Of a DNA stretch of 64,000 bases, positions 11,682 to 25,572 are shown in pieces. Position 1 is the first letter of the stretch; every line of letters begins with the position of its first letter. The notes under the pieces were generated by a model that was given only the letters and a program-made list of their open reading frames with translations, ran no database searches and was not told the DNA's origin. Made by a program: the position numbers and the translations under genes. The DNA is from Cryptomeria japonica (taxonomy: Eukaryota > Streptophyta > Pinopsida > Cupressales > Cupressaceae), in the NCBI RefSeq assembly GCF_030272615.1, contig NC_081410.1:126109640-126173639 (forward strand). Direction: 5' to 3'.

Positions 11682-12802
11682 ATGAAAAGCTTTAAGGATT
11701 TACGACTTCCATCTCTAGAACCTTCATAGTCCTATATGAATAGCGAGCAACCCAAAACTCAACGTGTTGGTGACTATGTGAACCTATGCTACTTTTTATC
11801 ACAAACGAAGTGCACCACTCTTCTTGCCATCCCGAAGTGCCAAGATGTGAGTTATAGCAACTGAATCAAGAGACATTAATGACTTCAAATGAATTGATAG
11901 AAGAATTAATGATGTTTCACATTAAGGTATGGCTTCATACCAGGGATAGACTGGGACACATCCCCAAGCTTATTATGACTGTTCTTATACCTGTCACATT
12001 TCAGAGACATGGGTATGCATCAAAAATGTACCCAAGCCATTCCCAATCACCCCTACTGGTCCAGAATTGGCACTCAGCCATTCAAAAACATCCAAGGCTA
12101 AATAGTCACAAAATATCCAGGGCTAGTTGGCCCTCCCCAGGACAGCCCAAGACATCAATGATGTCATTCAACCATACCAGGGTCAGTCCACCATACCTAA
12201 TAGCAAGACCATTTTAGAAAAGAAACTTTTTAATTTCTTCCTATGCCAAATAAAAATCCTCATAGGCTTACAGAATTGGAGCAAACATGCAAATATGTAA
12301 GGGGAGAGAAGTATACTCTCTTCCCATGGATAGGATTGGAATGTTGTTTTCATAAAGTAAAAAGATAGAAGATAAGCCGTGGAATCAGTTTTCCCAAGCA
12401 GCACAAAGATCCACTTGCCATATGTTGCTGCAAAGATGTCTTAACCAAATCTTAATCTAGTGTTAAGCTCCACTCATTAGCATATGCTTCTTATTTTCAA
12501 CTTATAGGTTATTGCTCACATGTTTGCTTCTAACGTATTGTTTTATCTATTCATTCTCAAGCAGAAGGAATTTTTCTTCAGTTATTGCACTCTTGAGTCT
12601 CAACACTAAGGATAGAAACAAACTTTGCTATTTCTGTATAAAAATTATTGATTGAAATTGTCCAATGTGTTTGTGCACTGGAGCTTGACAAGATCTAGTG
12701 TCAAGCTCCACCCATTAGCATATGCTCCTTATTTTCAACCTATATATTATTGCTCTTGCGTAGGCTTCAAAAATATTTTATCATTAATTTTTTACAAGAT
12801 TG
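11682..12802. other. Spacer between unit B and the hAT element
   Basis: No gene recognised; open stretches here are short and without family motifs. The stretch 12457-12516 is repeated at 12695-12756 (about 60 bp, offset about 238 bp; shared 'CATTAGCATATGCT' and 'TTATTTTCAAC'). Bases 12795-12802 (CAAGATTG) are the proposed left 8-bp target duplication of the hAT element. Confidence 0.6.
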
Positions 12803-13991
12803 CATGGGTACGGGAGTGTACTTGGAGATGCCAATTTTTTTTTAAATAGTTTAATAATTTATAGAAAATCTGAAAATATAATGATATTGAACTTTCAAAC
12901 AAGAATTAACATTAACTTTGAAGTTTAGGTACATAAATGTGAAATGAGTCAAATCAAAATGTCATACAATCATTGTGTCAAAGTTTCAAACTGATTAGTA
13001 ATTACATATTGAAAATAGCTTGATAAGCAGCAAGCTGATATGCAAACAAAAAACTGAAAACAAATATCAGAAATCTTATATCTATCATCTACTCTTCTTC
13101 GCCATGATCATCAATACCAAGGTCCTTAGCTATGAAGCTCTCCAAGTAGTCATCACTCTCAAAATTCAAGTTCCTCTGATGGTAGAATAACAAGGGGTAA
13201 ATCAGTTAGTCCATCTGTTTCAACCACTTCATCCACAATGGCTGCAACTTCTCCATTAGGTGAAATTTGATCCCATTTTGTTGAGGGCCCTATTGTGACA
13301 TTTTCACACATCGCCCCATTGCATATGGGGACCCCAAACTTTTTAGGCCCTCCTGATCTTTGGCTTTGGTTTGTTAGGTCTTTTCGCAGCAGTCTCATCA
13401 ATCTCCTCATTTTGCAGGTGTTTGGGGGCCAATTTGGTTAAGTCTACAACTCGTTTGAGTAAATTTGGCCAAGTCTGGAACCTGTTTTGTCCATTTTAGG
13501 GTTTTGCCCTTCAGACTTGAATTTGAGGCCTTTCCTTTAGGGTTTTCGAAAAACTGAACGTTGCATTGGAATCATGACCCTTCAAGGAACCTATACATGA
13601 AATTTGAGCGAATTCTAAGCAACTTTCTATTTTTAGAAAGTTCCTATTTTTAGGGATTTCACTGCCTCTCGGATTGGTCTAATTTTACCAAAAATCAAAC
13701 TTACTATTTTTAGCAATTTCAATTTTTAGTAAGTGTTATCCTGTCTTGTTTTGCCCTAATCTTAACATTTTGAAACACTTACTATTTTGGGAAAGTCTAT
13801 TTTTTGGCAGGTTCTTCACAGGCAAACACTGAAGACTAAGCATTCCTAAAATTTCTAATTCCGAAAAAGTCAAAAAGAAGGCCCTATTTGATCAAAAAGT
13901 GGCTAAGTATGGGTTCCCATTCCAAAAGTGGAAAGCATTGAAAATCTCCTAAGTCCAGCAAGAAAATATCTTCAAATCCAGAAATGGCATC

Positions 13992-14509
13992 TGTTACTTA
14001 TAGTCTCAGTCGTAACACTCAGGAAAATAAATCTGTCTCCTTATTTTTATCAGTGCACAGAAACTAAGTCTGTCATTTGCGATTTAATTAGGATTAAATT
14101 TAGTTAGTAATAACTAACAAATTTGCTATCCTATGATTAGTTAATGCATCGTTGAGTTTATTTAAAGAAATAATCGTCGGTGTAGAAGGATCATGGCTCC
14201 ACACAGGGGTCACGACCCTATGTGGAACCACATGGTTCCACATAGCATCGCAACCCCCTATGGAGGCATGATCCAATGGAAACAAAAGATATATATGCGC
14301 TACCCTCTCTATTGATAATATATTGGATAGAAGAAAACAATACTGTGATCGGTAGTAAATATAATCGTTTGCTTTTCATCTGCAGAGGCAAATCGATAAG
14401 ACTAATAAAATCGGTTTTACATTCCTTATATCCTACGCTAAAACTTCTAAACTAGTTGTCTCATAATTCTGATTGCTCGGAAAGTAATAACAGTCTATTT
14501 ACATTTACA
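13992..14509 (+). repeat. 5' LTR of the copia element
   Basis: Starts TGTTACTTATAG and ends ACATTTACA, directly followed by the primer-binding site. Inside is a conspicuous palindromic patch, GGAACCACATGGTTCC, at about 14223-14238. Confidence 0.92.
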
Positions 14510-14522
14510 TGGTATCAGAGCC
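14510..14522 (+). promoter_or_regulatory. Primer-binding site, copia element
   Basis: TGGTATCAGAGCC directly abuts the 5' LTR and is the standard plant initiator-Met tRNA primer site. Confidence 0.9.
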
Positions 14523-14581
14523 TAACTACTTAAGATCCGAATAGACTGAAAGCGAAGTTTACAAAATTGAAGAGTTCTAAA

Positions 14582-17500
14582 ATGGCGAACACAATCAGAT
14601 TCGAGGACAGACTCGAAGGAGCAGCAAATTTTGTGGCTTGGAAAGTCAGAATTATGATAGTTTTAAAAGAGAACAAAGTAATCAAATTCATAAAAGAAGA
14701 CAAGCCTGAACTTGAAGGCGAACCTGAGAAAACTGTATGGAATGAAGGAAATGATAAAGCTGTAAAAATCAGGATAGATGCAGTAAGGGATCACATAATA
14801 CCACTTATATTAAAATATGACAACGCATATGAAATGTTCAAAACCCTTGAAAGGACGTATGAAATAAACAATCCGAGCAAAACCCTAGCTCTAAAAAGAC
14901 AGTTGAACCACATAAGTATAAATAAAGGTGAAACAATAAACTCATACTTCATGAGGATAGGTTCACTCAGAGATCAACTGCAAAAACTTGATTATCATGT
15001 CGAGAAGCAAGAACTATCAATGATTACCCTAGACGGATTACCTGAATCCTGGGAATCATTCAAACAAGGCATAAATGCAAGGGATAAATTCACAGAATTT
15101 GATCAACTAAGGGATGACTACCTCCTTGAAGAATCAAGGCAAATGAAAGGGGGAAATCACAAAACTAAAGATGAAGACCTCCACATTCTGAATACCAACT
15201 CCCGTAAGAAAGGCAAGAAGAGAAAATCCCATCATGGGAAAAGCTTTCATAAGAAAGACATGTCAAAAATCCAATGTCATAGATGTGATCAGTACGGACA
15301 TATGTCATTTAATTGTCTTGACAAAGTAAAACAGCAAGCATCATTCGCCAAAGTAGAGAGGAACACAGAACTTGAATCTGAGAAGTTTGTATTATATTCA
15401 GCACTATCAAGTCAAGCTTCAAACAACTCTAACACTTGGGTGATAGATAGTGGATCGTCAAGACATGTCACCGGGTTCAGAGAATTATTAGACTCAATGA
15501 AAGAGGGATCAAATGAAGAGGTAACAATAGGGGATGACTCTGCACATCCAGTAAAAGGCGTAGGGACATGTACAATCAGACTAAAGTCTGGAACCTCAAT
15601 CCAACTCACCGGAGTACTATTTGTACCAAGTATCAAAAGGAACCTAGTCTCTATCTCTGCACTTGAGGATGATGGATATAGAGTCTCATTTATAGAAGGA
15701 AAGGTAATGGCATGGCCAAAAACATCCACCTTCAAAAGAGCACAAGTGATTGGTTACAGACAAGGGCATCTATATGAATTGTGTAATGAGCCAAATCAAA
15801 CCTTACTTCATGAAGTCACAGATCAAACAAAAATTTGGCATAGAAGACTAGGGCACTTACACTTTCGTGCTCTACCCTCTATGGAGAAATTAGTCACAGG
15901 ACTACCTAAACTAAAGCCAATTCATTCAGATGTTTGTAAAGGATGTGCACTAGGGAAAAACACTAAAAGTTCTTTTCCCTGCAGCTCTAGGAAAACTAAA
16001 GGTGTACTAGAACTAGTTCACTCTGACTTATGTGGGCCTATGTCTGAACCATCACTAGGAAACACATTATACTATGTAATCTTTGTAGACGATTTCTACA
16101 GGAAAAATTGGATTTATTTTCTTAAAAGTAAAGAATCTGAAGATATTCTTAGGAAATTTAAAGAGTTCAAATCTATTACAGAAAATCACTCTGGTAGGAA
16201 AATCAAAACTCTAAGGACTGACAATGGTAGGGAATACACATCAAAGGTATTTAAAGAGTTTTGTAAAGATGCTGGGATTAAGAGGGAGTTTACTGTACCC
16301 TACAATCCTCAACAAAACGGGGTTGCTGAAAGAAAGAATAGAACAATAATAGAAGCGGCAAGGGCTATGTTGTTGGATCAAAACCTAGAAACTGCACTTT
16401 GGGGAGAAGCTACTAATACCGTTGTATACATTCAAAACAGATGTCCTCACTCTCATATTGGTGACAAAACTCCTGAAGAAGTCTTTACTAGAATTAAACC
16501 TAATATTAGCCATCTCAAAATATTTGGATGTCCTGTTTATATTCATGTACCTAAGGAGAAAAGAACTAAACTGGAACCTACTGGGCAGAAAGGGATTTTT
16601 GTAGGATATAGTGAAACATCTAAAGCCTATCGAATATTCATCCCCGGTCAAAGACAAATAGAATTAAGCAGAGATGTCATATTTGAAGAAGATGTAGCCA
16701 TTAACAAAACAAGGAGTTCCATCACACCTAAAATCCCAACTAATTCCATGAATTTGGAAGAAGATTCTCTTTTTGAAACTCAGAGGGAGCAACCTGAGGA
16801 AAACACCTTGGAACATGAGAACACTACAAGAGAGAATCCCAGGAAGAGACCACTATGGGCCACCAAAACTGTACAGGAAGTAGAATTATTTGCATCACCT
16901 AGAGGAACATTTAGAGAAAGCAAAAGACCTTCAAAATTCTCTAGCTATGTTACTCTTATGACAAACCTCATAAATGTTGAACCTTCAAGTGTCGGAGAGG
17001 CTCTTAAATAGCAAGTATGGAAGGATGCCATGATAGAGGAATATCAATCTATCTTAAAGAATGATGTGTGGAAAATTGTGCCTAGACCTAAAGGAAAATC
17101 AATTGTATCTTCTAAATGGCTCTTTAAAATTAAGCATGTTGCTGATGGCAGTATAGAAAAGCATCAGGCAAGATTTGTTGCTCGAGGCTTCTCATAGAAG
17201 GAAGGAATTGACTATGAAGAAACATTTGCACCAGTTGCACGATACACTTATGTTAGAACAATCCTGGCTATAGCAGCATCTAAAGGATGGAAAGTTCATC
17301 AAATGGATGTAAAAACTGCATGTTTAAATGGAACAATTGAAGAAGAAGTATATCTAGAGCAACCTGAGGGATTTGAGGTAAATAATGCAAAAACACATGT
17401 ATGCAAGTTAGAGAAAGCACTGTATGGATTAAAACAAGCTCCCAGAGCATGGTATGAAAGAATTGACAGTTACTTATTAGGGATAGGTTTCTCTAAGAAC

Positions 17501-18504
17501 ATTGCTGATCCAAATCTGTATTTCAAAACAATCAAAGGTGAAATATTGATACTAATACTATATGTAGATGACTTATTAATTATAGGCAAAGATCATCTCA
17601 TTGCAAAATGCAAACAGGAACTAGCTTCAGAGTTTGAGATGAAGGATTTAGGTCTACTCCATTATTTCCTTGGATTAGAAGTATGGCAGAAACTAGATGG
17701 TATTTATTTAAATCAAGGTAAATACACCATTGACATTCTGAAGAGACTTGGAATGATGAATTGCAACCTAATGTCATCTCCTATGGAAACAAACCTTATA
17801 AACTAAAAGAAGCTATAGCAGATTCCAAATTTGCAAATCCAACATTATACAAACAGATTATTGGATCATTAATGTACTTAGTCAACACCAGACCTGATAT
17901 ATGTTATGCAGTAAATGCACTCAGTCAACACATGGTTGAACCCAAAGAAATACATTTGGTTGCAGTAAAGCATATATTGAGATATCTACAAGGTACCCTG
18001 GACTATGGACTTCATTATGAACACACTGCATTGAACCTACATGGATACTCTGATTCAGACTAGGCTGGAAGCGTTATAGACAGGAAGAGCACTTTAGGAT
18101 GCTATTTCAGCTTAGGATCAGCTATGGTATCTTGGATCTACAGAAAACAATCATCCGTAGCTCAGAGCTCCACAGAAGCTGAATATATAGTTGCATCCAT
18201 GGCAGCTAAGGAAGCCGTATGGTTGAGGAAACTGATAGTAGGACTGTTTGGTGAAAGTCTGAAGCCTACAATCATTCATTGTGACAATCAGAGCTGCATT
18301 AAACTTTCAGTGAATCCAGTTTTCCATGATAGATCCAAGCACATTGAGATCCCATATCACTATGTGAGAGACATGACAGAGAGAAAGGTAATAAGACTGG
18401 AATATGTCAATACAAGAGATCAGACAGCTGACATTCTCACCAAACCCCTAGCAAGAGTGAAAATTGATCACTTCAGGAGGTATCTTGGTATGGTTAAAAT
18501 GTAA
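14582..18504 (+). pseudogene. Ty1/copia gag-pol polyprotein, broken
   Basis: ATG 14582 (MANTIRFEDRL). Domain order is Gag (UBN2-like), zinc knuckle CHRCDQYGHMSFNC (15275-15316), protease WVIDSGSSRH (about 15436), integrase with the GAG-pre HRRLGHLHF and CKGCALGK zinc motif then catalytic D...DNGREY...E, reverse transcriptase (MDVKTACLNG, then YVDDLLI at about 17562) and RNase H (STEAEY, about 18172). The order protease-integrase-RT marks Ty1/copia. Three in-frame TAG stops (17009, 17195, 18061) and one frameshift near 17800 break it; the last TAG replaces the Trp of the usual D-W-A-G motif. It would encode a self-copying retroelement acting in cytoplasmic particles and the nucleus. The catalytic residues seen are still present. 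Confidence 0.93.
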
Positions 18505-18944
18505 TTGATGCATATAAAGATGTTTAAAATTTATGTAGACTTCTTGATCATATAATTAAGTATATGAAGTATGTAACCTTTTCCTGTGTACATTTCTAAA
18601 GGATGACAATTCTTTAGTTAATGAACACTTGTATTTTAACATTGTAAGGTGACGATCTTATAAATGTTTGAAAGATCATATAAACTGAAAATCTGAATAT
18701 CAATAATATGATGTGTTATAGTAGACATTATGTAAGCAGATTAATGTCAGTGCACATACTATAACAAGGATATCAAAGTGAGTATATCCTTAGTATCACA
18801 GGCTGATACTTAAACTTGGATATCAAAGTGAGTATATCCTGAGTATCACACGATGATACTTCACACCTAGGTGATGTAATTCTCATGAGATTAGTGGTGA
18901 GCTCAATTAAGTTTTAAGTCTATACGCCTAAGACTAAGAAGGAG

Positions 18945-19462
18945 TGTTAATTATAGTCTCAGTCGTAACACTCAGGAAAATAAATTTGTCTCCTTATTTT
19001 TATCAGTGCACAGAAACTAAGTCTATCATTTGCGATTTAATTAGGATTAAATTTAGTTAGTATTAACTAACAAATTTGCTATGCTATGATTAGTTAATGC
19101 ATCGTTGAGTTTATTTAAGGAAATAATCGCCGGTGTAGAAGGATCATGGCTCCACACAGGGGTCACGACCCTATGTGGAACCACGTGGTTCCACATAGGA
19201 TCACGACCCCCTGTGGAGGCACAATCCAATGGAAACAAAAGATATATATGTGCTACCCTCTCTGTTGATAATATATTGGATAGAAGAAAACAATACTGTG
19301 ATCAGTAGTAAATATAATCATTTTCTTTTCATCTGCAGAGGCAAATCGATAATACTAATAAAATCGGTTTTACATTCCTTATATCCTATGCTAAAACTTC
19401 TAAACTAGTTGTCTCAGAATTCTGATTGCTCAGAAAGTAATAACAGTCTATTTACATTTACA
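18945..19462 (+). repeat. 3' LTR of the copia element
   Basis: Starts TGTTAATTATAG after the purine-rich tract AAGACTAAGAAGGAG (18930-18944) and ends ACATTTACA. Same length as the 5' LTR. Confidence 0.92.
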
Positions 19463-19559
19463 ACATCCTGATCCAAAAACGATGAAGAAATTGACTAAGT
19501 ATGGATGAAGAACCAAGCAAGAATCCTTGCCAAGATAGAAATGTGCAAGTATGGTCAAA

Positions 19560-20760
19560 TTCCTTGCCATAGTGGGTTTGGCGCCCTAGGAAGAGCAAGG
19601 GCGCTAAAGAGGAGTGGTGGAGGAATTTTCCTCCACCCTCATTTTCCTTGACCATGCTCAAATAGCGCCCAAAGAGGATGGAGGGTGCTAAAACAAGGGT
19701 GTCAAGGAATTTTCCTCCACACCATGAATTCCTCCATGATGCCAAATCAATGCCCAAGGAGATAATCAGGCGCCAAAATCAAGGTGCCATGGAAAAACAT
19801 GAAAATCAAAAAACTCCTCTACAGCAAAATGGCGCCCAAGTCAGGTGATGGGCACCAAAACCAAGATGCCATGGAATAGTGTAAAATTCTAAAATTCCTC
19901 CACACTAGCAATTTAGCACCCAAGGTTGGGAATAGGCACCAATTTCAAGGTGACAAGGAAAGCCAAGCAAAGTGAAATTCCTCCATGGTAAGAGATCAGC
20001 GCCCAAGGCCAGTTGACGGCGCCAAATGGACAGGGACATGGAAAATCAATGAGATATCAAAATTCCTCCACAAGTGAGTTCCAGCGCCCAAGGAAGAAAG
20101 ATGAATTCCATGGCAAGAAAATTGAAGGTCAAGGATGAACTGGAAAAGAAAATTCCCCCCAAGAAAAATTTTGAAAAAAATCCATTTTCAGGCATCAAAA
20201 TTCATCCAAATTTCAAAAAAAAAATCAGATTTGGATTCATGAGAGAATTTTCTTTCTCTCAAACCCTGGAACCCTACTTTGGAAAAATTCCTAAAAAATA
20301 AAAAATGTGTAAAATTGATGAAAAAGTTTCCCTGGAACAAGATGAACTCAAAAGCACAAAAAATTCCCTCCTCAAGGAACAAACTTCCAAAATTTCTTCT
20401 CCAGTTCCAAAATGTGCCTAAGGTTGGAAGCGAGACGTGAAAATCAAGGTTCAAAAAGGAAACTTCAAGAATTCAAAGAATTTCTTCCCAAGGAGAAAAT
20501 TACACCCAAGATGAAGAAATTCTAGGAAAGTGAAAAATTGACTTAGTGTTGGAAATTCCTTCCATAAGGACAGAATTCCAAAAAAGTGAAAAATTAGGAC
20601 AGAATTCCAAAAAAGTGAAAAATTAACTAAGTGTTGGAAATTCCTTCCTTCCGAACAAAAATTCTTGGAAAATGTGAAATTTAGCTAAGGTATGAAGAAA
20701 TTCCTTCATCGAGGAAAGAAATGTGCCCAAGGTGAAGAATTTCAAGGCACAATGAAAATT
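19560..20760 (+). repeat. Degenerate tandem arrays in LTR C
   Basis: From about 19560 to 20110 the motifs GCGCCCAAG and AATTCCTCCA alternate every 70-95 bp. From about 20500 to 20700 a second array repeats GGAAATTCCTTCC and ATTCCAAAAAAGTG, with one exact tandem copy around 20573-20625. Both lie in the left (U3-like) half of the LTR. Confidence 0.6.
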
Positions 20761-21534
20761 GGCTAAGTAAGAAGATTTTCTCTCTCCAAGACTCAAGTTG
20801 ACAAAATTCCTTGAACACGGAGAAAGGTCAGTGGTCAGGAAACTCTTCCTTTAGGACGAAGTGTGCACAGAAATTTTCCTTAAGGACAAAATTCTCTCTT
20901 CAAGAATTTTCTCTCTCCTAAATTCTGGACATACAAGAATCAAGTTCAGAAGTGGAAAAGATTGTTAGAATTCTTCCAAGACAGGAAAATATTCCAAAAC
21001 ATCTTTTGTGAGCCCGGAATGGAAAGATTCTTGTAAAGGATGAGTTGGCGACATGCAAAGAGGATATTCTATATTAATGAAGCACAACCAAGAAAATTAT
21101 AAATGACGGCGAGGTCCATTTGCATGGCAAGAATCTATTGAACGCATGGCAGCGCATTCATTGTCGGAATATTTGACCAAATGGCAGTTGTGTTAATGCA
21201 TGCCGAAGTGGTGGAGCATCTTTTGCATGTAGTCATCACGTTCAGGAGATGATGGTGCATTTATGGCATCATGGACGATTTTTGCATGGAGGAATATTCA
21301 GCACATGTTGGGAAAATTTAGTGAAGAGTGGTGCATTTAATGCATTTTGGATACCAATTGTAGTGGAATTAATTGTATATGGGCATAATAGGCATTTATT
21401 GTTGAGTCCCATAGGGATCTAACCCATCTGTTGACCCATACATAGATGGTTGGCATCGTGGACTATAAAAGACCCTTTCCTTTCCTTTAGGGAAAACCCT
21501 AATTAGGATTTGAGTGTAGCCAAGGTTTGAAGCC

Positions 21535-21542
21535 TATATAAA
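21535..21542 (+). promoter_or_regulatory. TATA box of LTR C
   Basis: TATATAAA followed by GGGGTGACC, 827 bp before the CA end at 22362. Downstream the sequence (TTTGTAAAGGGA, then the GTTAGCCTGAACC region) resembles the same place in units A, D and F. Confidence 0.6.
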
Positions 21543-24269
21543 GGGGTGACCCACTTCATTTGTAAAGGGAGGGAGATTTGTATGAAATTGTTGCAATAAG
21601 TTTTTGAGATAATAACAGTGAAACATTGTTCTTTAATGGTGTCCACTTAAGTTATTTTTCAAAACTTGCATGGTTTCATCTTCCTCACTTAGAGTAGAAG
21701 TAGAGTAGTGCTTTGATTTCAATGGAGAATGTAATGGCGTTTGATGAATTTCCATGGTTCATACTTTTTGAATCTTGTTGATTATAAGTTGCAGTGTATA
21801 GTTAGCCTGAACCACCAAATTTGTGCTAAGTTCGATTGTGAATAGTTGTTTGCATTGCGCCATGTTGGGTATTCAGATGCACTTTCTCAATGTGAAAATC
21901 CTTGAACATACTCAAACGATTGCACCAGTTCTTGCGGAATTGTAGTTAATCTTGGCGAAGCAGAGTTTGGTTTATTTGGAATCTGTCCACTAAAGCATTA
22001 TCTATTGATATCACTACCCTTAGGAATAGATTTAGATCCTTCTAGCCCTTTCCCCTTTAGTTTCAATTGATTCCAATTCAATTCATTTGAAGCAGAAGCA
22101 TCGCAAAATTGCCATATCCGATGATGAAGTTCCACGCCACAGCAAAGAAATGAAAGAACGATCCAAACGTAAGGACCCTTGGATTACCAACATATCACAT
22201 CAGGCCAACTGAGTCACGTTCGTTGCATATAGAAACCTTGGAGTCAATTGTCTAAACTTACTGGAATCTTAGCATACAATCATACTTTGATCAAGAGAGA
22301 GTGAAGTGACCATTACGCAACTTTATTCTGTGTTAGGTGTTGTCATAAAAAACAAATCAACACGACCCTCATTGTATCCAGGATCTACACAAGAGAGAAG
22401 ACGAAGTGAGATATGAATGTACACCAAGTTCTCTTTTTTCTTTGATCCTAATCGGTTCCTCTTTAGTGAATGAATGAACCCATAAGTACTCCAATTTCTC
22501 TCACAAGATGAAGAACTAGCTACTTGTGAGAGCAATCATATTGCAAACGATTGCAATTCAGGAGCTTCACTTCTATGGTTCCACGACCACTCTATAGGGT
22601 CTTTCTTTACTTTCATATCATATATAGCTTCCACAGAAGCAAAATCCCTTTGCCCACATGAAAACTTATTCCATTGAGTCCTCATAACTAAAGCTTCCTA
22701 ACCTCAGCCATAAATATTTTTAACCGCAGCCCAAAATCCATTCATTACCTCTCTATCCTGATGTGGAGCCCTCTTTTTGGTCACTTTTATATCATACCAT
22801 TTAGGATTAAGGGCATAGGCAACACAATGAAGAGTTGTGTTAAGTTTATTCAACCTTCCTTGTAACTTTTCCTCTATCAAAGGATATAGAGAAATATCTT
22901 TTGCATTTGTTATCTTCTTTACTCTTTCACACATGAAATCTATTGCTTCATAAACCTCTCCCAAACATGCCTTGTCTCAATCTGCAAATCCGATCAACTC
23001 ACATATGGGTTTAATAAAGTCCGCAACAAACTTAACATCAACCCAAAAATGCTCATCAAGGACCATACCTCTAACCTCAACTGCAATATCTGATTTAGAT
23101 TGTTTCCAAGCTGCCCATGCATCACTGACAACTATGGAACACAAATCTCCTTTGACTTCACAAAGGTGGTCAAGAAGAATGAAGTAAGAAGCAAAACGTG
23201 TATCAACAAGTTTGAGAAGTTCCACCTTGGCAAATTTACGATAAATGGCTTGTGTGTGGTGATGGTTACATATGAACATTTGTATCTTTTTGCCATTCTC
23301 TATGAGATCTGAAATCCATTGGAACTTGCCAATATCTTTGAGTGCATTATTCAATGAATGCACACAACATAGTGTCCAAAATATCTACCTGTACCTCTTT
23401 TGCACCAATATGCCTACTGCTTTACAAATAGGGGCAGCATCAATAACAACATGGACTACATGTGATGCCCCCACCTCCTCAATGCTGTCAAAGCTGGTTA
23501 TGAAGAAATTCTGCATTTTTTTCTTGCCCTAAACAATCTATTGCCTTCAAAAAATAAGGCCCTTTGCTGCATGTTACCATGATATTAAGTAGTGGACAAT
23601 TCCTAGCCTCTAACCACCCATCCATCACAATACTACATCCTTCTTGAGCGCACACTCTTTTCAATGGTGCAATTTATTCCTCTAATCGAGTTTTTTCTTT
23701 ATCAACTAGAGTAGTGCAAATATTTTCATACCCAGGTATATATAGCCTACTGGTGCATTATTGATAGCATGGAGATTCTCTCCATTGAAAGGTGAGCCAG
23801 AAGCATAAAATGGTATTCCATTTGCATAAAAGAATTGTCCAATCGCTACATCTACTACTTCTCGACCTTGCACATCAAACAATCTTCCAATGGGGTTTAA
23901 GCTGCCAATGTGTGGTCTTTTGTGAACCTGTTGAGTTGTTACATCTTTAGAAGTCACATCCACCTTTGACTCTATATTACAACTGTAAGTTGTAGTAGTT
24001 GCCCCTATTGTTGAAGCATGAGAGCTTTGACTAGCAACTTTCCCATCAACCCTTTCTTGTTCTCTCACAACATCATATCATTCACACTCATTTGTACAAC
24101 CTTCAACATCGTTACATGGCAAGTGAAGGAAATAAGCCTTCGCCTCGTGTAGGTACCTTCCCATGTCAATGGACAAAGTTTGCATTTGATAGTGGTTGTT
24201 CCACCTGATCCTTTCGGACCCAAAACACAGTCAACATACTTCCATAGTGGGTACAACCCTTGTCTTCCT

Positions 24270-25572
24270 TGTAATGAACCTTTGTTGTACCTACCTCGCC
24301 TTCTTGATAATTAGGGCTTGATCTGTCCACCGAAGGTTGGATTTAGGGCCACAAAAGGATTTACAGTTTCTTGCAACATTTAGATATTTCATTTTATATG
24401 TCAGCAGTAATATTAGATCAGTGGCATAACTATTTCAGCACAAAATAGATACATGACCCATTCTAGATTTTGAGGACTTTCTAGGTTGGCTGGGCTGCCC
24501 ATACAAACCCATCCCGTCTCTTAGGGTTAATAGGGCCACCAGAGGATGGGCCCAACATACCCCAAGCTTGCACTCATTATCTTGAATGTACTAACAATAG
24601 AGGATAACAGGAAGATAATAAATGCCTACAGAAAACATAGATTCATGACTATATTACTTGGTTAATATTTATCCATTATATAAATTTGTAAGGATTAATT
24701 CATTATATTTGTGTCTAGTTGCAAAAACATGACTATCATTGAATAGTATTCCTTTCTTACTTATTAGTTGTGTCTGAAAGTGAATGAATTATTTTTATTC
24801 TCGTCTGTCACTAAACTGTATTTTAATGCAGAATACTAAACCTGATATTGCAGGTTACCTATCTGGCGTGAAGATTAAGTTCATTTTACCCTTTGTACAT
24901 TACAGATGTGCTTAGTTCATTTGGCAAGACATTTTTAGGCATGGAACTGATTTAGCAAATAATCTGGGCCACTAGTTAAATTGTATTCATTACTGTTATA
25001 TGAGGAATGAAAGCAGATTTAATACGACTTGCACAAAGCCATACTTCATTGGCGATAAACACATGGGCACATTTCGACATTTAAGCGGATTGGCCTGGGG
25101 ACGTACCAGCCTACTGGAGATGGGGAGGGATGCTTACTAGGTGTTGGTTCTTCATCGCTGGAAGAACCAACGACTAGCCCCTTCACATCGTTTGCTGATT
25201 GAAGTGTTCACTGGGCAATCCACATGGTTGTCTAGGCATCATAAATTATGAAAACTGAAATAAATATTTTGTTGAGTAACAAAGTTACTTGTTGGACGCT
25301 TCTCCTTGCCCTTCTCTCCTTGTCACCTCCTCTCCCATGCTTCCTTGGGGTGCGGGTTTATACCTCTTTGAAACCACGTGATTCCCCTTGAAACATGGCA
25401 TCTATTCCGAAGGTGGTTTGGGAATGGACGCATCCTTTCATCACTCAAACTAGTTAAGATAAACGTATTTTAAGCAGTAAAAATAATTTATGCATTGAAA
25501 ATATATATATTTATGTACATGTATCGTTTAATGTTTCTAATCATTTCCAGTTGTCTACACGGGAATATGACA
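24270..25572 (-). repeat. 3' LTR of the gypsy element
   Basis: On the minus strand it starts TGTCATATTCCC and ends GGTTCATTACA. The G-rich tract GGGGGGAGGAC lies just upstream (plus-strand 25573-25585). Confidence 0.92.

Larger units (their letters stand above)
13992..19462 (+). mobile_element. Complete Ty1/copia retrotransposon in LTR C
   Basis: LTRs of 518 bp each (13992-14509, 18945-19462) with roughly two dozen differences by eye. The primer-binding site TGGTATCAGAGC is at 14510, complementary to initiator Met-tRNA. A gag-pol frame fills the interior and a purine tract precedes the right LTR. The target duplication GCATC (13987-13991) / ACATC (19463-19467) has one change. The element is structurally whole but coding-dead. 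Confidence 0.92.
13291..22362 (+). mobile_element. Giant solo LTR C in the hAT tail (3.60 kb net)
   Basis: Starts TATTGTGACATTTTCACACA (TG changed to TA) and ends AAATCAACA. The left end matches unit D base for base apart from a few changes (CACAtcGCCCCATTGC core). It is flanked by GGCCC and CGACC, a decayed target duplication that still fits, because the hAT reading frame resumes across it (N-E-G then P-S-T-K). It contains a complete Ty1/copia (13992-19462), a degenerate array with GCGCCCAAG motifs, and a TATA box at 21535, 827 bp before the end. No ORF comparable to those of A, B or E is left. Confidence 0.75.
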
